DNA of 64,000 bases from UBA6244 sp963676875 (GTDB lineage: Bacteria > Bacteroidota > Bacteroidia > Bacteroidales > F082), in the NCBI GenBank assembly GCA_963676875.1, contig OY781436.1, positions 4,340,001 through 4,404,000 of the forward strand. Reading direction: 5' to 3'. Every line of letters begins with the position of its first letter. The first letter of the stretch is position 1. Below are positions 44,758 to 54,625 of the stretch, piece by piece. The notes under the pieces were generated by a model. The model was not told the origin of the DNA. It did not search any database and saw only the letters and a list, made by a program, of their open reading frames with translations. Both the position numbers and the translations under genes were made by a program.

Positions 44758-45828
44758 CTACAAATCCCCTTTTTTCTTCCACAAGAAACTAACATCTGCC
44801 TCTTTTCCGGCCATCAAACTTGAAATGACTTTTGTTTGCGGAAACTGATCCAGAATGATTTTAACAAAAACCGTAATGGGTATGGACATGATGAGTCCGG
44901 GAACGCCCCAAATATACCCCCACAACATCAGCATAACGATGACTGTTACGACGTTGATGGAGAAGGTTTTTCCCATAAAAATGGGCTCCAATATCCCGCC
45001 CATCACTACCTGAACACCGGTAATGGCGATAATGAAAAACAACAATGTTCCGGTGGGTTCTATTTCCACAAAGGCAAATAACGACAACAATACCACCGAA
45101 ACTACCGACCCCACCATTTGGACGAAATTGATGAGAAAGGCGAATAGTCCCCAAAAAATGGGGAAACTAATGCCAAAAACAAGGCATGCCAGACTGAATC
45201 CCACCCCTGTAAGCAAACTAATCAAAAACTTCACCCACACAAAGGTGATAATGTCCTTTTCAATCTTCATGAAAGTCCTTACAGAGGAATATTTGTGTTT
45301 GAAAATCATGGTGTTGAGCAGCTTTTGAAAATTGATGGATTCTGACAACAGCAGCACAACAAAAAACACGGTCATCAGTGTCATTGTCAGGGTGTTTCCA
45401 ACAAAATCAAGAGTTGATCCAAACTTTTCAAAAATATTGTTGTTCTGAAAATAATGAAGGAGTATGTTGTCGCCCTTGACGCGTTGAATTCCAAAAAAGC
45501 TTTCCATTGATTCAATCAGTCCGACCAGTTTCATTTCTGCTTTTTCAAAAAATGAGCTGTCTGCTGAAATAATTTCATTTGTTGATAGTTGGATTACTTT
45601 GCCACCAAAGGCCAGCAGACCCATTATAATAATGACTATCAAGGATATGCTCAAAGGCTTTGGCATATGCTTTTTATTCAGCCACCTCATTAATGGCAAG
45701 AATAGCAGGGCAATGAACATGGATGAAATCAGGGGGATAAAAATAAATGAGAGTGTTTTCAGCAAATAGAATACCAATGGAATGATAATAATCAGTAAAA
45801 GGGTGTTGGTGGTTTTTATTTCTTTCAT
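44758..45828 (-). CDS. AI-2E family transporter (PerM/UPF0118)
   Basis: A 356-residue inner-membrane protein with about eight transmembrane segments. Two hydrophobic segments at the start (LLLIIIIPLVFYLLKTLSFIF) are followed by a soluble loop at about 85-145 and a C-terminal membrane block containing GVGFSLACLVFGISFPIFWG and the family's signature ending GGILEPIFMGKTFSINVVTV and WGVPGLIMSIPITVFVKII. The family includes TqsA (autoinducer-2 export) and Na+/H+ antiporters, so the substrate here is open. It stands alone, convergent with the PID-CTERM operon. Confidence 0.92.
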   Translation of the reverse strand: MKEIKTTNTLLLIIIIPLVFYLLKTLSFIFIPLISSMFIALLFLPLMRWLNKKHMPKPLSISLIVIIIMGLLAFGGKVIQLSTNEIISADSSFFEKAEMKLVGLIESMESFFGIQRVKGDNILLHYFQNNNIFEKFGSTLDFVGNTLTMTLMTVFFVVLLLSESINFQKLLNTMIFKHKYSSVRTFMKIEKDIITFVWVKFLISLLTGVGFSLACLVFGISFPIFWGLFAFLINFVQMVGSVVSVVLLSLFAFVEIEPTGTLLFFIIAITGVQVVMGGILEPIFMGKTFSINVVTVIVMLMLWGYIWGVPGLIMSIPITVFVKIILDQFPQTKVISSLMAGKEADVSFLWKKKGDL

Positions 45829-45978
45829 TTTAATGGCGTAGAAAGCGGTTTAGTTTAGTCAATTAATAACGGACAAAAATAATTTTTAAATGGCAACAAT
45901 TCAGAAAATTCACAACTATGAATAAGGGTATTTTTTTGTAGTCTGTAATTCGATTGTAAAGGCCATTCGACTATTGTG

Positions 45979-46557
45979 TTCTTTGTCATCCTGAGCCCGG
46001 GCGAAGGACCTCTCATGTAAACTGAAACCAAAAGCCCATTGCTTCATATTGACACGACAGAGATCCTTCATTCCGTTGCTCTCCATTCAGGATGACAAAA
46101 AACATTTCTTTTCTTTAACCTGCCATCGCATTCTTTGTCATCCTGAGACCCGGGCGAGGACCTCTCATGTGAACTGAAACCAAAAGCCCATTTTTTCATA
46201 GTGACACGACAGAGATCCTTCATTCCGTTGCTCTCCATTCAGGATGACAAAAAACATTTCTTTTCTTTAACCTGCCATCACATTCTTTGTCATCCTGAGC
46301 CCAGGCGAAGGACCTCTCATGTGAACTGAAACCAAAAGCCCATTGCTTCATAATGACACGACAGAGATCCTTCATTTCGCAAGCTCAATTCAGGATGACA
46401 AAAAACATTTCCTTTCTTTAACCTGCCATCGCATTCTTTGTCATCCTGAGCCCGGGCGAAGGACCTCTCATGTAAACTGAAACCAAAAGCCCATTGCTTC
46501 ATATTGACACGACAGAGATCCTTCATTCCGTTGCTCTCCATTCAGGATGACAAAAAA
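45979..46557. repeat. Four tandem copies of a hairpin-forming unit of about 152 bp
   Basis: Copies start at 45979, 46131, 46283 and 46434. Each opens with TTTGTCATCCTGAG and closes with CATTCAGGATGACAAA, and the inner GAAGGACCTCTC pairs with GAGATCCTTC, so every unit can fold into a long stem. Copies differ by a few bases (CCCGGGCGAAGG, CCCAGGCGAAGG, CCCGGGCGAGG). The region has no credible gene; short frames through it are repeat translations. The rest of the 45829-46731 gap shows nothing else. Confidence 0.92.
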
Positions 46558-46731
46558 ACATCACCTATAATTTTTGGTAACATTTTTTTATTAATTTTAA
46601 CCTGTCATTAAAAATCAAAAGTCCAAATTATCAGCACATTCGGTCAGCCCACAGGAGAGAAAACCTAACTGGAGATGGTTCCCTCTTGATTCAACCGAAG
46701 GACCGGTAATAAATCAATAAATTCAACCACC

Positions 46732-48342
46732 ATGAAATGGAATATTGGCAATAAAATTGGCGCCTTGATTGCTTTTGCAATCGTTGCGTTCATCAGCCTG
46801 GGAGCCGTATCATATTTAATGATCAAGGAATTCAACAGCAGTGTTGATTGGAGTACACACACCTACAAAGTATTGCGTACCAACGAAAAACTATTGTCCG
46901 ACATCAAGGATGCAGAAACCGGACAACGTGGTTTTACTATTACCGGTAAGGAAGAATATCTGGAGCCTTATATAGCCTCGAGCAAGTCAATTTATATCAG
47001 GCTACAGGAGCTTATAGATATGACAAAGGACAACCCCACTCAGCAAAAACGACTGGTTGAGTATCAAGCGCTTATCGATCAAAAACTTGCCAGGTTACAA
47101 GAAATAATTGACATCAGAAAAAATGACGGCTTTAAAGCATCTCAAACAGAGATTCAATCCGACAAAGGCAAACACATCATGGACGAAATCCGCGATATTG
47201 GCCAGTCGTTTGAGGATGAAGAACTTAGACTGCTTTCAGAGCGCGAATCCACCAGAAAAACCTATTCGGCATCCACGACCAACGTGGAGATGGCCGGAAC
47301 CCTGATAGCCATTATATCCCTTTTGATTGCCGGTTTCGCGCTGGTTCAAAATATTTCGAAGCCGCTGGCGCTGGTTACTGAAGTCGCAGGCCAAATTTCG
47401 AAGGGTGATTTAAGCGTGAAACTCAAACCCAGCTACCGTCAGGATGAAATCGGACTGCTCAACAATGTTTTTCTGGATATGGTCATCAAGTTGAGGGCTT
47501 CCATTCAAGACATCATGGAAGGCATCAACACGCTGGGTTCCTCGTCCAGCGAAATATTGGCAGCTACCACCCAGGTGGCATCGGGCACATCGGAAACTTC
47601 TGCCGCCATCAGTCAAACCACATCCACCGTGGAAGAAGTGCGGCACGCATCGCAACTGTCGAGCCAAAAGGCCCAACAGGTGGCGGAGAACGCAAGTCAA
47701 ATCTCTGAGGTAACCAAGTCGGGCAATCAGGCGGTTGAAAAAACCGGCAACTTGATGGAGGTAATTAAAGATCAGGTAAATGTTATCATGCAAACCACCA
47801 CCACTCTGAGTCAACAGAGTCAGCAGATAGGTGGCATCATTGCTTCGGTAAACGAGGTAGCCGACCAGTCGAATTTGCTGGCAGTAAATGCTGCCATCGA
47901 AGCAGCCAAAGCAGGAGAGCATGGCAAAGGATTCGCCGTGGTAGCTAAAGAAATAAAAGACCTGGCACAACGGTCGAAGGAAGCCACTTTCAAGGTACGC
48001 AGTATCTTAAGCGACATACAAAAAGGAATTGGCGCTGCGGTGGCTGCAACCGAGCAAGGCAACAAGGCTGTTGCCGAAGGCGTGATTCAATCAATACAGG
48101 CCGGCGATTCCATCCAAATGCTATCGAAGAATGTGGAGATATCCAAGCATACCGCCTCCCAAATTGTAGCATCAAGCAAACAGCAAGTGGTGGGCATGGA
48201 TCAGGTGGGTTTGGCCATGAGCAGCATCAATCAGGCCGGAGTCGAGAATGCGGCGAGTATGCGACAAGCGGAAAATGCAGCCAAAGAGCTTAAAGAACTT
48301 GGTAATACACTTAAATTACTGGTAGAGCAATACAAATTGTAG
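46732..48342 (+). CDS. Methyl-accepting chemotaxis protein, CHASE3-HAMP-MCP signal
   Basis: A 536-residue protein. The first helix (IGALIAFAIVAFISLGAVSYL) leads into a CHASE3 sensory domain of about 150 residues (DIKDAETGQRGFTITGKEEY). The second transmembrane helix is near 186-207, followed by HAMP (ISKPLALVTEVAGQISKGDL) and a long signalling coiled coil with the hairpin tip VNEVADQSNLLAVNAAIEAA. It ends LVEQYKL without a CheR-docking pentapeptide. It converges on the chemosensory operon and probably feeds the same CheA. The ligand is unknown. Confidence 0.94.
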   Translation: MKWNIGNKIGALIAFAIVAFISLGAVSYLMIKEFNSSVDWSTHTYKVLRTNEKLLSDIKDAETGQRGFTITGKEEYLEPYIASSKSIYIRLQELIDMTKDNPTQQKRLVEYQALIDQKLARLQEIIDIRKNDGFKASQTEIQSDKGKHIMDEIRDIGQSFEDEELRLLSERESTRKTYSASTTNVEMAGTLIAIISLLIAGFALVQNISKPLALVTEVAGQISKGDLSVKLKPSYRQDEIGLLNNVFLDMVIKLRASIQDIMEGINTLGSSSSEILAATTQVASGTSETSAAISQTTSTVEEVRHASQLSSQKAQQVAENASQISEVTKSGNQAVEKTGNLMEVIKDQVNVIMQTTTTLSQQSQQIGGIIASVNEVADQSNLLAVNAAIEAAKAGEHGKGFAVVAKEIKDLAQRSKEATFKVRSILSDIQKGIGAAVAATEQGNKAVAEGVIQSIQAGDSIQMLSKNVEISKHTASQIVASSKQQVVGMDQVGLAMSSINQAGVENAASMRQAENAAKELKELGNTLKLLVEQYKL

Positions 48343-48378
48343 GTCAGAAGCGGGGAACTTCGTGAGAATTGGTTAGAG

Positions 48379-50949
48379 TTATGCCATGTTCATTTCTGCA
48401 AAATACCTTTTTATAACTTGGTGAAGAATCCTAATATTAATGGGTTTGGCAATAACATCTGTGAATCCCATTTTAAGTATTATTTCGTGGTTACTGTTAT
48501 CAATATAGGCTGATTGAGCAACAATAATTAGATCTTTATTAAACTCCCTGATGAGCTGGGTAGCTTCACCTCCATCCATTAGAGGCATTTTTATATCCAT
48601 GAGTACCAGGTCGATACCCGGAGTCGATCGACAAATCTCTACAGCCTCTACCCCATTATTGGCTATCAGTATTTCTTTCCCAAAACTCTTTACAGCCAAT
48701 TTTAACAGCATTTGAGAAGCCTCGTCATCTTCGGCAATTAATATGATCAGTTTATGTTTTTTGTTATCAACAGCAACATCTTCATTCTTTATTCCTGCTT
48801 GCTCATCAATTTTAGAAGCATCGACTGGCAGGGAAAAGAAAAAATCAGACCCCACTCCTTCCCTACTTTCCACACGTAGTTTACCTCCATTTTGTTCCGT
48901 GAATTCTTTACAAAGTATGAGTCCCAAGCCTGTACTTTTTTCGCCTTCGGTGCCCTTGGAACCGCCTGAGCCAGCAGAAACAAATAATCCATTCATTTGG
49001 TCTTGGGTCATGCCCATGCCGGTATCCTTAACAGCTACTTCAACCATATTGCCTTGCAAGAGTGAGGAATCCAAGGTTATCGTTCCGCCTCCTTTTGTAA
49101 ATTTAATGGCATTGGATAATAAATTACGAATTACCGTATTTACCATTCTCATGTCGCCGATCACCCATAGCTCACGATTTATTTTATTTACTACCGAAAT
49201 GCCTTTTTGCAATGCTTTCTCCTTAATTACTTCAATGTTTTGAGTAACCACAGGATACAAATTAAAACTCTGGGGATCAAAATTACCCTTTTGTTTTTGT
49301 ACAAGCGACCATTCCAGCAGATTTTCGAGTAACTTGTAAATATTTTTGGCAGAATCATTTAAACGTTTTGAAATTTCCAATAATTCGGAGGGTTTCAATT
49401 CCTGTGCATTTTCGAGCATGATTTTGGTTAGCCCGATAAATCCATTAAAAGGACTACGCAAATCATGTGCAATAATGGAGAAAAGCCGGTCTTTATCTGC
49501 ATTGGCTTTTTGCAGTTCATTGTTGGCAATCTCAATCTTTAATTCGTTAAATTTTCTATCGGTAATGTCCTGTATGGTTCCTAACATTCTTACCGGTACG
49601 TTTTTATCGTTGTATTGTGTTTTCCCGTATACAGAAATCCAATGTACGTCACCAGATGCTCTAGATATCCTACATTCAATATATAACTTACCTGTTTTTA
49701 GTGCTTTCTCATAATTCTGTTTTACCAATTCCACATCATCAGGTAATATCTGTGCCAGGATTTTTTCAGGAAGCCAACCTTCCTTCCCTTCGCCATATCC
49801 AAAAATTTCATCGAAGCGTTTTGTCCGCCATAGGGTGCCCTTAGAAATACTCAAATCCCACATGCCCAAGTCGGAGGATTTCACGGCTAGTTCCACTCGT
49901 TGTTCGCTTTCTTTCAGATTGGCTTCGGCATTTTTGCGTTCGGTGACATCCCTAAAACTCCAAACGCGCCCAACCACCTCTTGTCCAATGGTCTGAGGTC
50001 TCGAATATCGTTCGTAAACCCTTCCGTCCTTAAACTCAATAAAATCGAAACTTTCCTCAAAAGGATGCTGATACAGGTATTGCACTTTTTTCAGAAAATC
50101 TTCAGGGTACTTTGTTTGTATTTGAACGTAGTCTATAACTTTCTCATCCACCCGCGAGGTTAAAACTTCTTCAGGAATATTAAACAATTCAATAAATCGC
50201 TTGTTTGTTTTAAGGATATTGCCATCATGACCCACTACCAGAATACCATCAATTGTTGATTCCAAAGTGGCTTCCGTCATTGATATTGACTGTAACAATT
50301 CCTCCTGAACCTTCTTTCGTTCTTCAATTTCTTCGTGAAGTTCTTGTGTTCTTTCGTCAACCAAATCTTCCAGCCTGTCGTTGATGTTTCTAAGTTCCTC
50401 TCTCGATTTGGTGAGTTCATCATTTCGGTAAATGGCGGCATTGTACGATGAAACAAGCAGGGTTAGCATTTGCTGAGGATCGGTGGTAATACTGCGTTTT
50501 TCGCCACCTACCATCAACTCCATGGTAACCGGTTTATGGCTGGTACTATACAGGTCAGTGTTCAGAAATATCTGTTTCATCTGACTAATTAAGTAGTCTT
50601 CCCTAAAAGGTTTGGTTAAAAAATGGCTGGCTCCGCTGGCCATACCTTCGATAAGGTCATTTGAATCGGAAAGTGAGGTAAGTAAAATTAAGGGAATTTT
50701 ACACGTAAGTTTATTTGCCTTGATTGCTTTGCAAAGCTCGTACCCATTCATTCTGGGCATGATAATGTCACTGATAATCAGGTCAGGAATTGTCTTTTGC
50801 GCTTGCTCAGCAGCTTCCAGACCATCAACCGCCACAACAACAGTATATCCGTTTTTTTCGAGAATATACTTCAGTTGCTCGGCTTGCACCGAACTATCTT
50901 CAGCAATAAGAATAGTTCGTGCCTCCGTTGAAACTTTTTCATCAATCAT
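48379..50949 (-). CDS. Hybrid histidine kinase REC-PAS-PAS-HisKA-HATPase-REC
   Basis: An 856-residue cytoplasmic protein with no membrane helix. The N-terminal receiver has Asp61 (LIISDIIMPRMNGYEL). A coiled coil (about 175-225) leads to PAS domains near 230-345 and 352-470 (each ending in a DVTERK or DITDRK phrase). The HisKA box SIIAHDLRSPFNGFIGL has the phosphoacceptor His near 495. The HATPase follows (NLLSNAIKF, DTGMGM, STGLGLILC), then a C-terminal receiver (LVLMDIKMPLMDGGEA). As last gene of the chemosensory operon it takes the place of the output regulator: CheA may phosphorylate its N-terminal receiver, which would gate the kinase. No DNA-binding or GGDEF domain is present, so the final target lies elsewhere. 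Confidence 0.92.
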   Translation of the reverse strand: MIDEKVSTEARTILIAEDSSVQAEQLKYILEKNGYTVVVAVDGLEAAEQAQKTIPDLIISDIIMPRMNGYELCKAIKANKLTCKIPLILLTSLSDSNDLIEGMASGASHFLTKPFREDYLISQMKQIFLNTDLYSTSHKPVTMELMVGGEKRSITTDPQQMLTLLVSSYNAAIYRNDELTKSREELRNINDRLEDLVDERTQELHEEIEERKKVQEELLQSISMTEATLESTIDGILVVGHDGNILKTNKRFIELFNIPEEVLTSRVDEKVIDYVQIQTKYPEDFLKKVQYLYQHPFEESFDFIEFKDGRVYERYSRPQTIGQEVVGRVWSFRDVTERKNAEANLKESEQRVELAVKSSDLGMWDLSISKGTLWRTKRFDEIFGYGEGKEGWLPEKILAQILPDDVELVKQNYEKALKTGKLYIECRISRASGDVHWISVYGKTQYNDKNVPVRMLGTIQDITDRKFNELKIEIANNELQKANADKDRLFSIIAHDLRSPFNGFIGLTKIMLENAQELKPSELLEISKRLNDSAKNIYKLLENLLEWSLVQKQKGNFDPQSFNLYPVVTQNIEVIKEKALQKGISVVNKINRELWVIGDMRMVNTVIRNLLSNAIKFTKGGGTITLDSSLLQGNMVEVAVKDTGMGMTQDQMNGLFVSAGSGGSKGTEGEKSTGLGLILCKEFTEQNGGKLRVESREGVGSDFFFSLPVDASKIDEQAGIKNEDVAVDNKKHKLIILIAEDDEASQMLLKLAVKSFGKEILIANNGVEAVEICRSTPGIDLVLMDIKMPLMDGGEATQLIREFNKDLIIVAQSAYIDNSNHEIILKMGFTDVIAKPINIRILHQVIKRYFAEMNMA

Positions 50950-51004
50950 GGGCTAACTCCTAGACTAGGACAAACATAATGCATTTTCATTTAAAATCAA
51001 AATA

Positions 51005-52069
51005 TTAACTGGTTTTTATTACCCCCCTGTTTTCAACAACCTCCCAAAGTTTGGGGGCAATATCTTCCGGCGACATAATGAAAACTGCGGCATTTAATTT
51101 AATGGCTTCGCCCGGCATACCGTGAACAACAGAACTTTGTTTGTCCTGGGCAAACGTTATGGCACCCTTGTCTCTCAACAGTTTTAGCTCCTCGGCTCCA
51201 TCGCGCCCCATTCCGGTAAGTAAAACGCCTACAGCAGAAGCACCATAATGCTCAGCTGCAGTCTGAAATAAAAACGCCACGGAAGGTCGCAAACCATTGA
51301 TTGCAGACTCTTTACTTAAATATATTTTTAAACCTTTTTTTATTCCCATATGATGGTTATCGGGAGCTACATAAACATGACCAGGAAGAGCCACCTCTCC
51401 GTCATATGCTAGGTGAACGGGCAAATTGGTTGTATTCATTAACCACTCCACAAATCCCTGAGTAAATCCCTGTGATATATGCTGTACGATGAGGATGGGT
51501 ACTGGAAAATTAGCCAAAGAGGCTGATAACATCCTGTTTAGCGCAATAGGACCTCCAGTGGAAGCTCCAACCACTACTATTTCAACTTGAGAAGCCCTTT
51601 TTTGCTTTTTAACCATGGAAGGTTGGCCATTCTGCCGTAAATACATGCTTTGGGTCACACGTCTCACCAACTTCACCTCAGACATCAGCTTTAATGTACT
51701 GAGCAATTCACGCGTCTCACTTTCGTAAAGTGGATGACCGGGTGAATGTGGCTTTTTGACGATGGCCAAAGCTCCGGCTTCCATAAGTGAAAAAGATACC
51801 GTAACATCGTTGGCAGCAATACTGCCGGTTACCACCACAATTGGCGTTGGCATGGTTTCCATGATGATTTTGGTTGCCTGTTGTCCGTTAAGCTTAGGCA
51901 TTTGCCAATCCATGGTAATCACATCCGGCCTTTTTTCCTTAACCAAACTAATGGCTTCTTCTCCATTGTTGGCATATCCGACGATTTCAAACTCCGTATC
52001 ACCTCCCAAAATAAAGGCAAGTGTTTCCTGCATGAGAAACGAATCGTCAACTATTAATACTTTTATCAT
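51005..52069 (-). CDS. cheB: Chemotaxis methylesterase/deamidase CheB
   Basis: A 354-residue protein. The receiver domain has phosphoacceptor Asp54 (ITMDWQMPKLNG). The CheB catalytic domain begins near 163 with VVVGASTGGP (catalytic Ser near 170), QHISQGFTQGF (His) and LLTGMGRDGAEEL (Asp). It removes methyl groups from glutamates on chemoreceptors when phosphorylated by CheA, opposing CheR. Order cheA-cheB and same strand as the rest support one adaptation module. Length is normal. Confidence 0.96.
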   Translation of the reverse strand: MIKVLIVDDSFLMQETLAFILGGDTEFEIVGYANNGEEAISLVKEKRPDVITMDWQMPKLNGQQATKIIMETMPTPIVVVTGSIAANDVTVSFSLMEAGALAIVKKPHSPGHPLYESETRELLSTLKLMSEVKLVRRVTQSMYLRQNGQPSMVKKQKRASQVEIVVVGASTGGPIALNRMLSASLANFPVPILIVQHISQGFTQGFVEWLMNTTNLPVHLAYDGEVALPGHVYVAPDNHHMGIKKGLKIYLSKESAINGLRPSVAFLFQTAAEHYGASAVGVLLTGMGRDGAEELKLLRDKGAITFAQDKQSSVVHGMPGEAIKLNAAVFIMSPEDIAPKLWEVVENRGVIKTS

Positions 52070-52181
52070 AGCTCGGCGTATTTGTTAAATGCCTCTACCC
52101 CTACCTCTTGCCGTTCAGCAAACTTTACAAATATGTTTAATACAATTGAGATCATTCTTTTTTTGAGTTATTGGGTTATCG

Positions 52182-54452
52182 TTACAACAGTTTTTTTACA
52201 ACTTCCAGCAAATTACTTTGATCGAAATTACTTTTAACAATATAAGCGCTGGCGCCCACGTCAATTCCACGTTCCCGGTCTTCACGCGACCCCAGGGCAG
52301 TAACCAGCACCACAGGCAAATTGTTAATTTTATCATGAGCCCGTATTTTGGTAGTTAGCTCAAACCCATTCATCTTGGGCATGTCCACATCTGACACAAC
52401 TAAATCAAAGAATTCAGTTTGCACCTTATTGTATCCATCGAGTCCGTCAACGGCCGTTTCTACCAGGTATCCGGCTGATTCCAGGATTTCTTTTATCAAC
52501 GTTCGTGAAGTGATGGAATCCTCTGTTACCAGTATTTTGTGCACTTTTTCAGGAATATTGGGTTTTTGAAGTCCATTTCCGGCGGCTCCGTTTTTTTTCA
52601 CCGTTTTGAACAAATCCGGAATATGAATCACCGGGACTACTTTTCCCGAACCCAAAATCGCTGCTCCTCCAATATGCTTAACCCGCACCAGCTGCTTCCC
52701 CATTGATTTTACCAACATTTGGTGTTCGTCCAGAATCTGATCCACCACAAACCCCATTCTTGTAGCTCCATTTTGCAATACCAGAATTTGATGGTAGTCA
52801 GCACCTGTCCTTTTCTGATTGCTGTTAAGCATGGAAACCTGCCCTACCTCTTTTAAATTCAGTACACTAGCTAATTTTACAATTGGGATGGTCTCATCAT
52901 CCAGATAGACAGTATCGGTGTTTTCCACTTTCCGAACCACGGCAGGTTTTGCTCTGGTAACCTGTTGTACATATTGGGTGGGAACTAAAAACAATTGCTG
53001 TTCAGCCCGCACCAGCACTCCACGCAGCGCAGCAATGGAAAGGGGTAGCTTGATGCGAAAAGTAGTACCTACGTTTTGGATACTCGCAACAGAAATGTTT
53101 CCGCCCAACTTTTGCACCTTTTCTTTTACGATGGCCAAACCAAGTCCGCGCCCTGATAAATCGGTAATGATGGTACTGGATGAAACGCCCGATTGAAATA
53201 TTAATTCCAGAAGTTGTTGTTCGTTGAGTTGTTTGGCTTGATCTTTTATTAACACGCCGGATTTGATGGCCATAGCAGTCACTTTTTCCAGATCGACACC
53301 AAAACCGTCATCAGACACCACAATCTCCAGCATACTTCCTTCTGTGGCGCTTACGTTGAGGTTGATTTTTCCGGCAGGAGGTTTGTTGGCAGCCACCCGG
53401 GCTTCAGGGTTTTTTATTCCGTGATCAATGGAGTTCCTGACCAAATGAACCAAAGGGTCTTTTAGTTCCTGAAGAATGCGGTTGTCCACTTCCAATTCAA
53501 TACCGTTCATAACCAATTCCACCTCTTTCCCCAGGCTACGAGATAAGTCGCGTACCATTTTGGGGAAACCTTCCAATATGGATGACATGGGAAGGGCGAG
53601 TACGGTTTTGATGGAATCCAGATGTTCATCGATCAATCGCCCAAACTGCCGTTGGTTGCTCTCCATTTGTCTAAACAAAGTGGACATGCTTTCCTCCAAA
53701 CGTAACAACCTGTTTTTATTGAAATTAACAATTTCCATTGCTTCATCATCAACACCAATATTTTTTGATGTACTTCGCTTGTTCAATGCATTTTTCCACA
53801 GCCCGACACTTCCCAATAGCTGACGTAAATCGTCCACATGCTGTGCCGAAATTATTTTTGATTGGATTAACTGTTCCGCTTGCAGAAAAATTGGACTCAG
53901 TTTGGAAGTCTGTATTCTCAGCGATTCTTTGGCCGGTGTTGGTTCTTCAACTGGTTTAGTTTCAGATTTTTTTTGAGGGGGCATGGAGGTGGGCAAATCT
54001 TCAACTCTCGGGCTGTTTTCAACCAACTCATGTTCGTTTTTTGTATCAGTACCAAGCTGACCTATTGTTTTTAATTGTCGGATGAACGCTCTGATATTGT
54101 TGGGTGTCAGTGCGTCGGAGGATAAAATTAGTTTGGAAATACCGTCAACAGTTTGATGAATGAGGTCGAATTGTGTAGCTGTGAGTACCAACAGGTTGTT
54201 TTTCACCTGCGAAAAAATACTCTCAAGTACCTGACAGATGGATTCAATATCAGCACGCTCCACCGAACGGGCAGCTCCTTTCAGGCTGTGGGTTTCGCGA
54301 AAAATATTTTCCACCAACTCCCCATAGCGGGCTTGATCCGGTTTTTTTTCCAGTTCAAGTAGTCCGTCCGAAAGCAGCTTGATGTGCTCTTCAGCTTCCA
54401 CCTGAAACATGGCTTGAAGTCGTTTTAAAAATTCCTCTTCTCTGGCATCCAT
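52182..54452 (-). CDS. cheA: CheA-REC hybrid chemosensory histidine kinase
   Basis: A 756-residue protein. The HPt (P1) domain is at 1-130 with His55 in FRETHSLKGAARSV. A long low-complexity linker carries no clear P2 domain. The P3/P4 HATPase is at about 290-485 (HLVRNSIDHGIKNPEA, VSDDGFGVDL, GRGLGLAIVKEKV). The CheW-like P5 domain is at about 490-625, and a C-terminal receiver at about 635-756 (DLVVSDVDMPKMNGFEL). The fused receiver is characteristic of WspE- and FrzE-like kinases of alternative-function arrays rather than the classic flagellar CheA. The receiver may act as phosphate sink or first output. The gene is followed by cheB. Confidence 0.96.
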   Translation of the reverse strand: MDAREEEFLKRLQAMFQVEAEEHIKLLSDGLLELEKKPDQARYGELVENIFRETHSLKGAARSVERADIESICQVLESIFSQVKNNLLVLTATQFDLIHQTVDGISKLILSSDALTPNNIRAFIRQLKTIGQLGTDTKNEHELVENSPRVEDLPTSMPPQKKSETKPVEEPTPAKESLRIQTSKLSPIFLQAEQLIQSKIISAQHVDDLRQLLGSVGLWKNALNKRSTSKNIGVDDEAMEIVNFNKNRLLRLEESMSTLFRQMESNQRQFGRLIDEHLDSIKTVLALPMSSILEGFPKMVRDLSRSLGKEVELVMNGIELEVDNRILQELKDPLVHLVRNSIDHGIKNPEARVAANKPPAGKINLNVSATEGSMLEIVVSDDGFGVDLEKVTAMAIKSGVLIKDQAKQLNEQQLLELIFQSGVSSSTIITDLSGRGLGLAIVKEKVQKLGGNISVASIQNVGTTFRIKLPLSIAALRGVLVRAEQQLFLVPTQYVQQVTRAKPAVVRKVENTDTVYLDDETIPIVKLASVLNLKEVGQVSMLNSNQKRTGADYHQILVLQNGATRMGFVVDQILDEHQMLVKSMGKQLVRVKHIGGAAILGSGKVVPVIHIPDLFKTVKKNGAAGNGLQKPNIPEKVHKILVTEDSITSRTLIKEILESAGYLVETAVDGLDGYNKVQTEFFDLVVSDVDMPKMNGFELTTKIRAHDKINNLPVVLVTALGSREDRERGIDVGASAYIVKSNFDQSNLLEVVKKLL

Positions 54453-54625
54453 TATTTCCCGGTTTAACAGTTTATTGGCAATATTTGCTTTAAAAATTTC
54501 CCCTTAAAAAAACTTACTGATCACAGGTGCAGTTGGTATTCAAGGCCTTTCCCATTTCCAAACAAATTTCATTTTTCATCCTACACATGATTTTACCCTT
54601 AAAATGGCATAATCTACGTATATTC

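Noticed and set aside
46317..46541. 74-codon minus-strand frame
   Set aside because: Translation of the 152-bp tandem units; it repeats with the array.
45979..46557. CRISPR array
   Set aside because: Whole units are repeated without unique spacers, and no cas gene is present.
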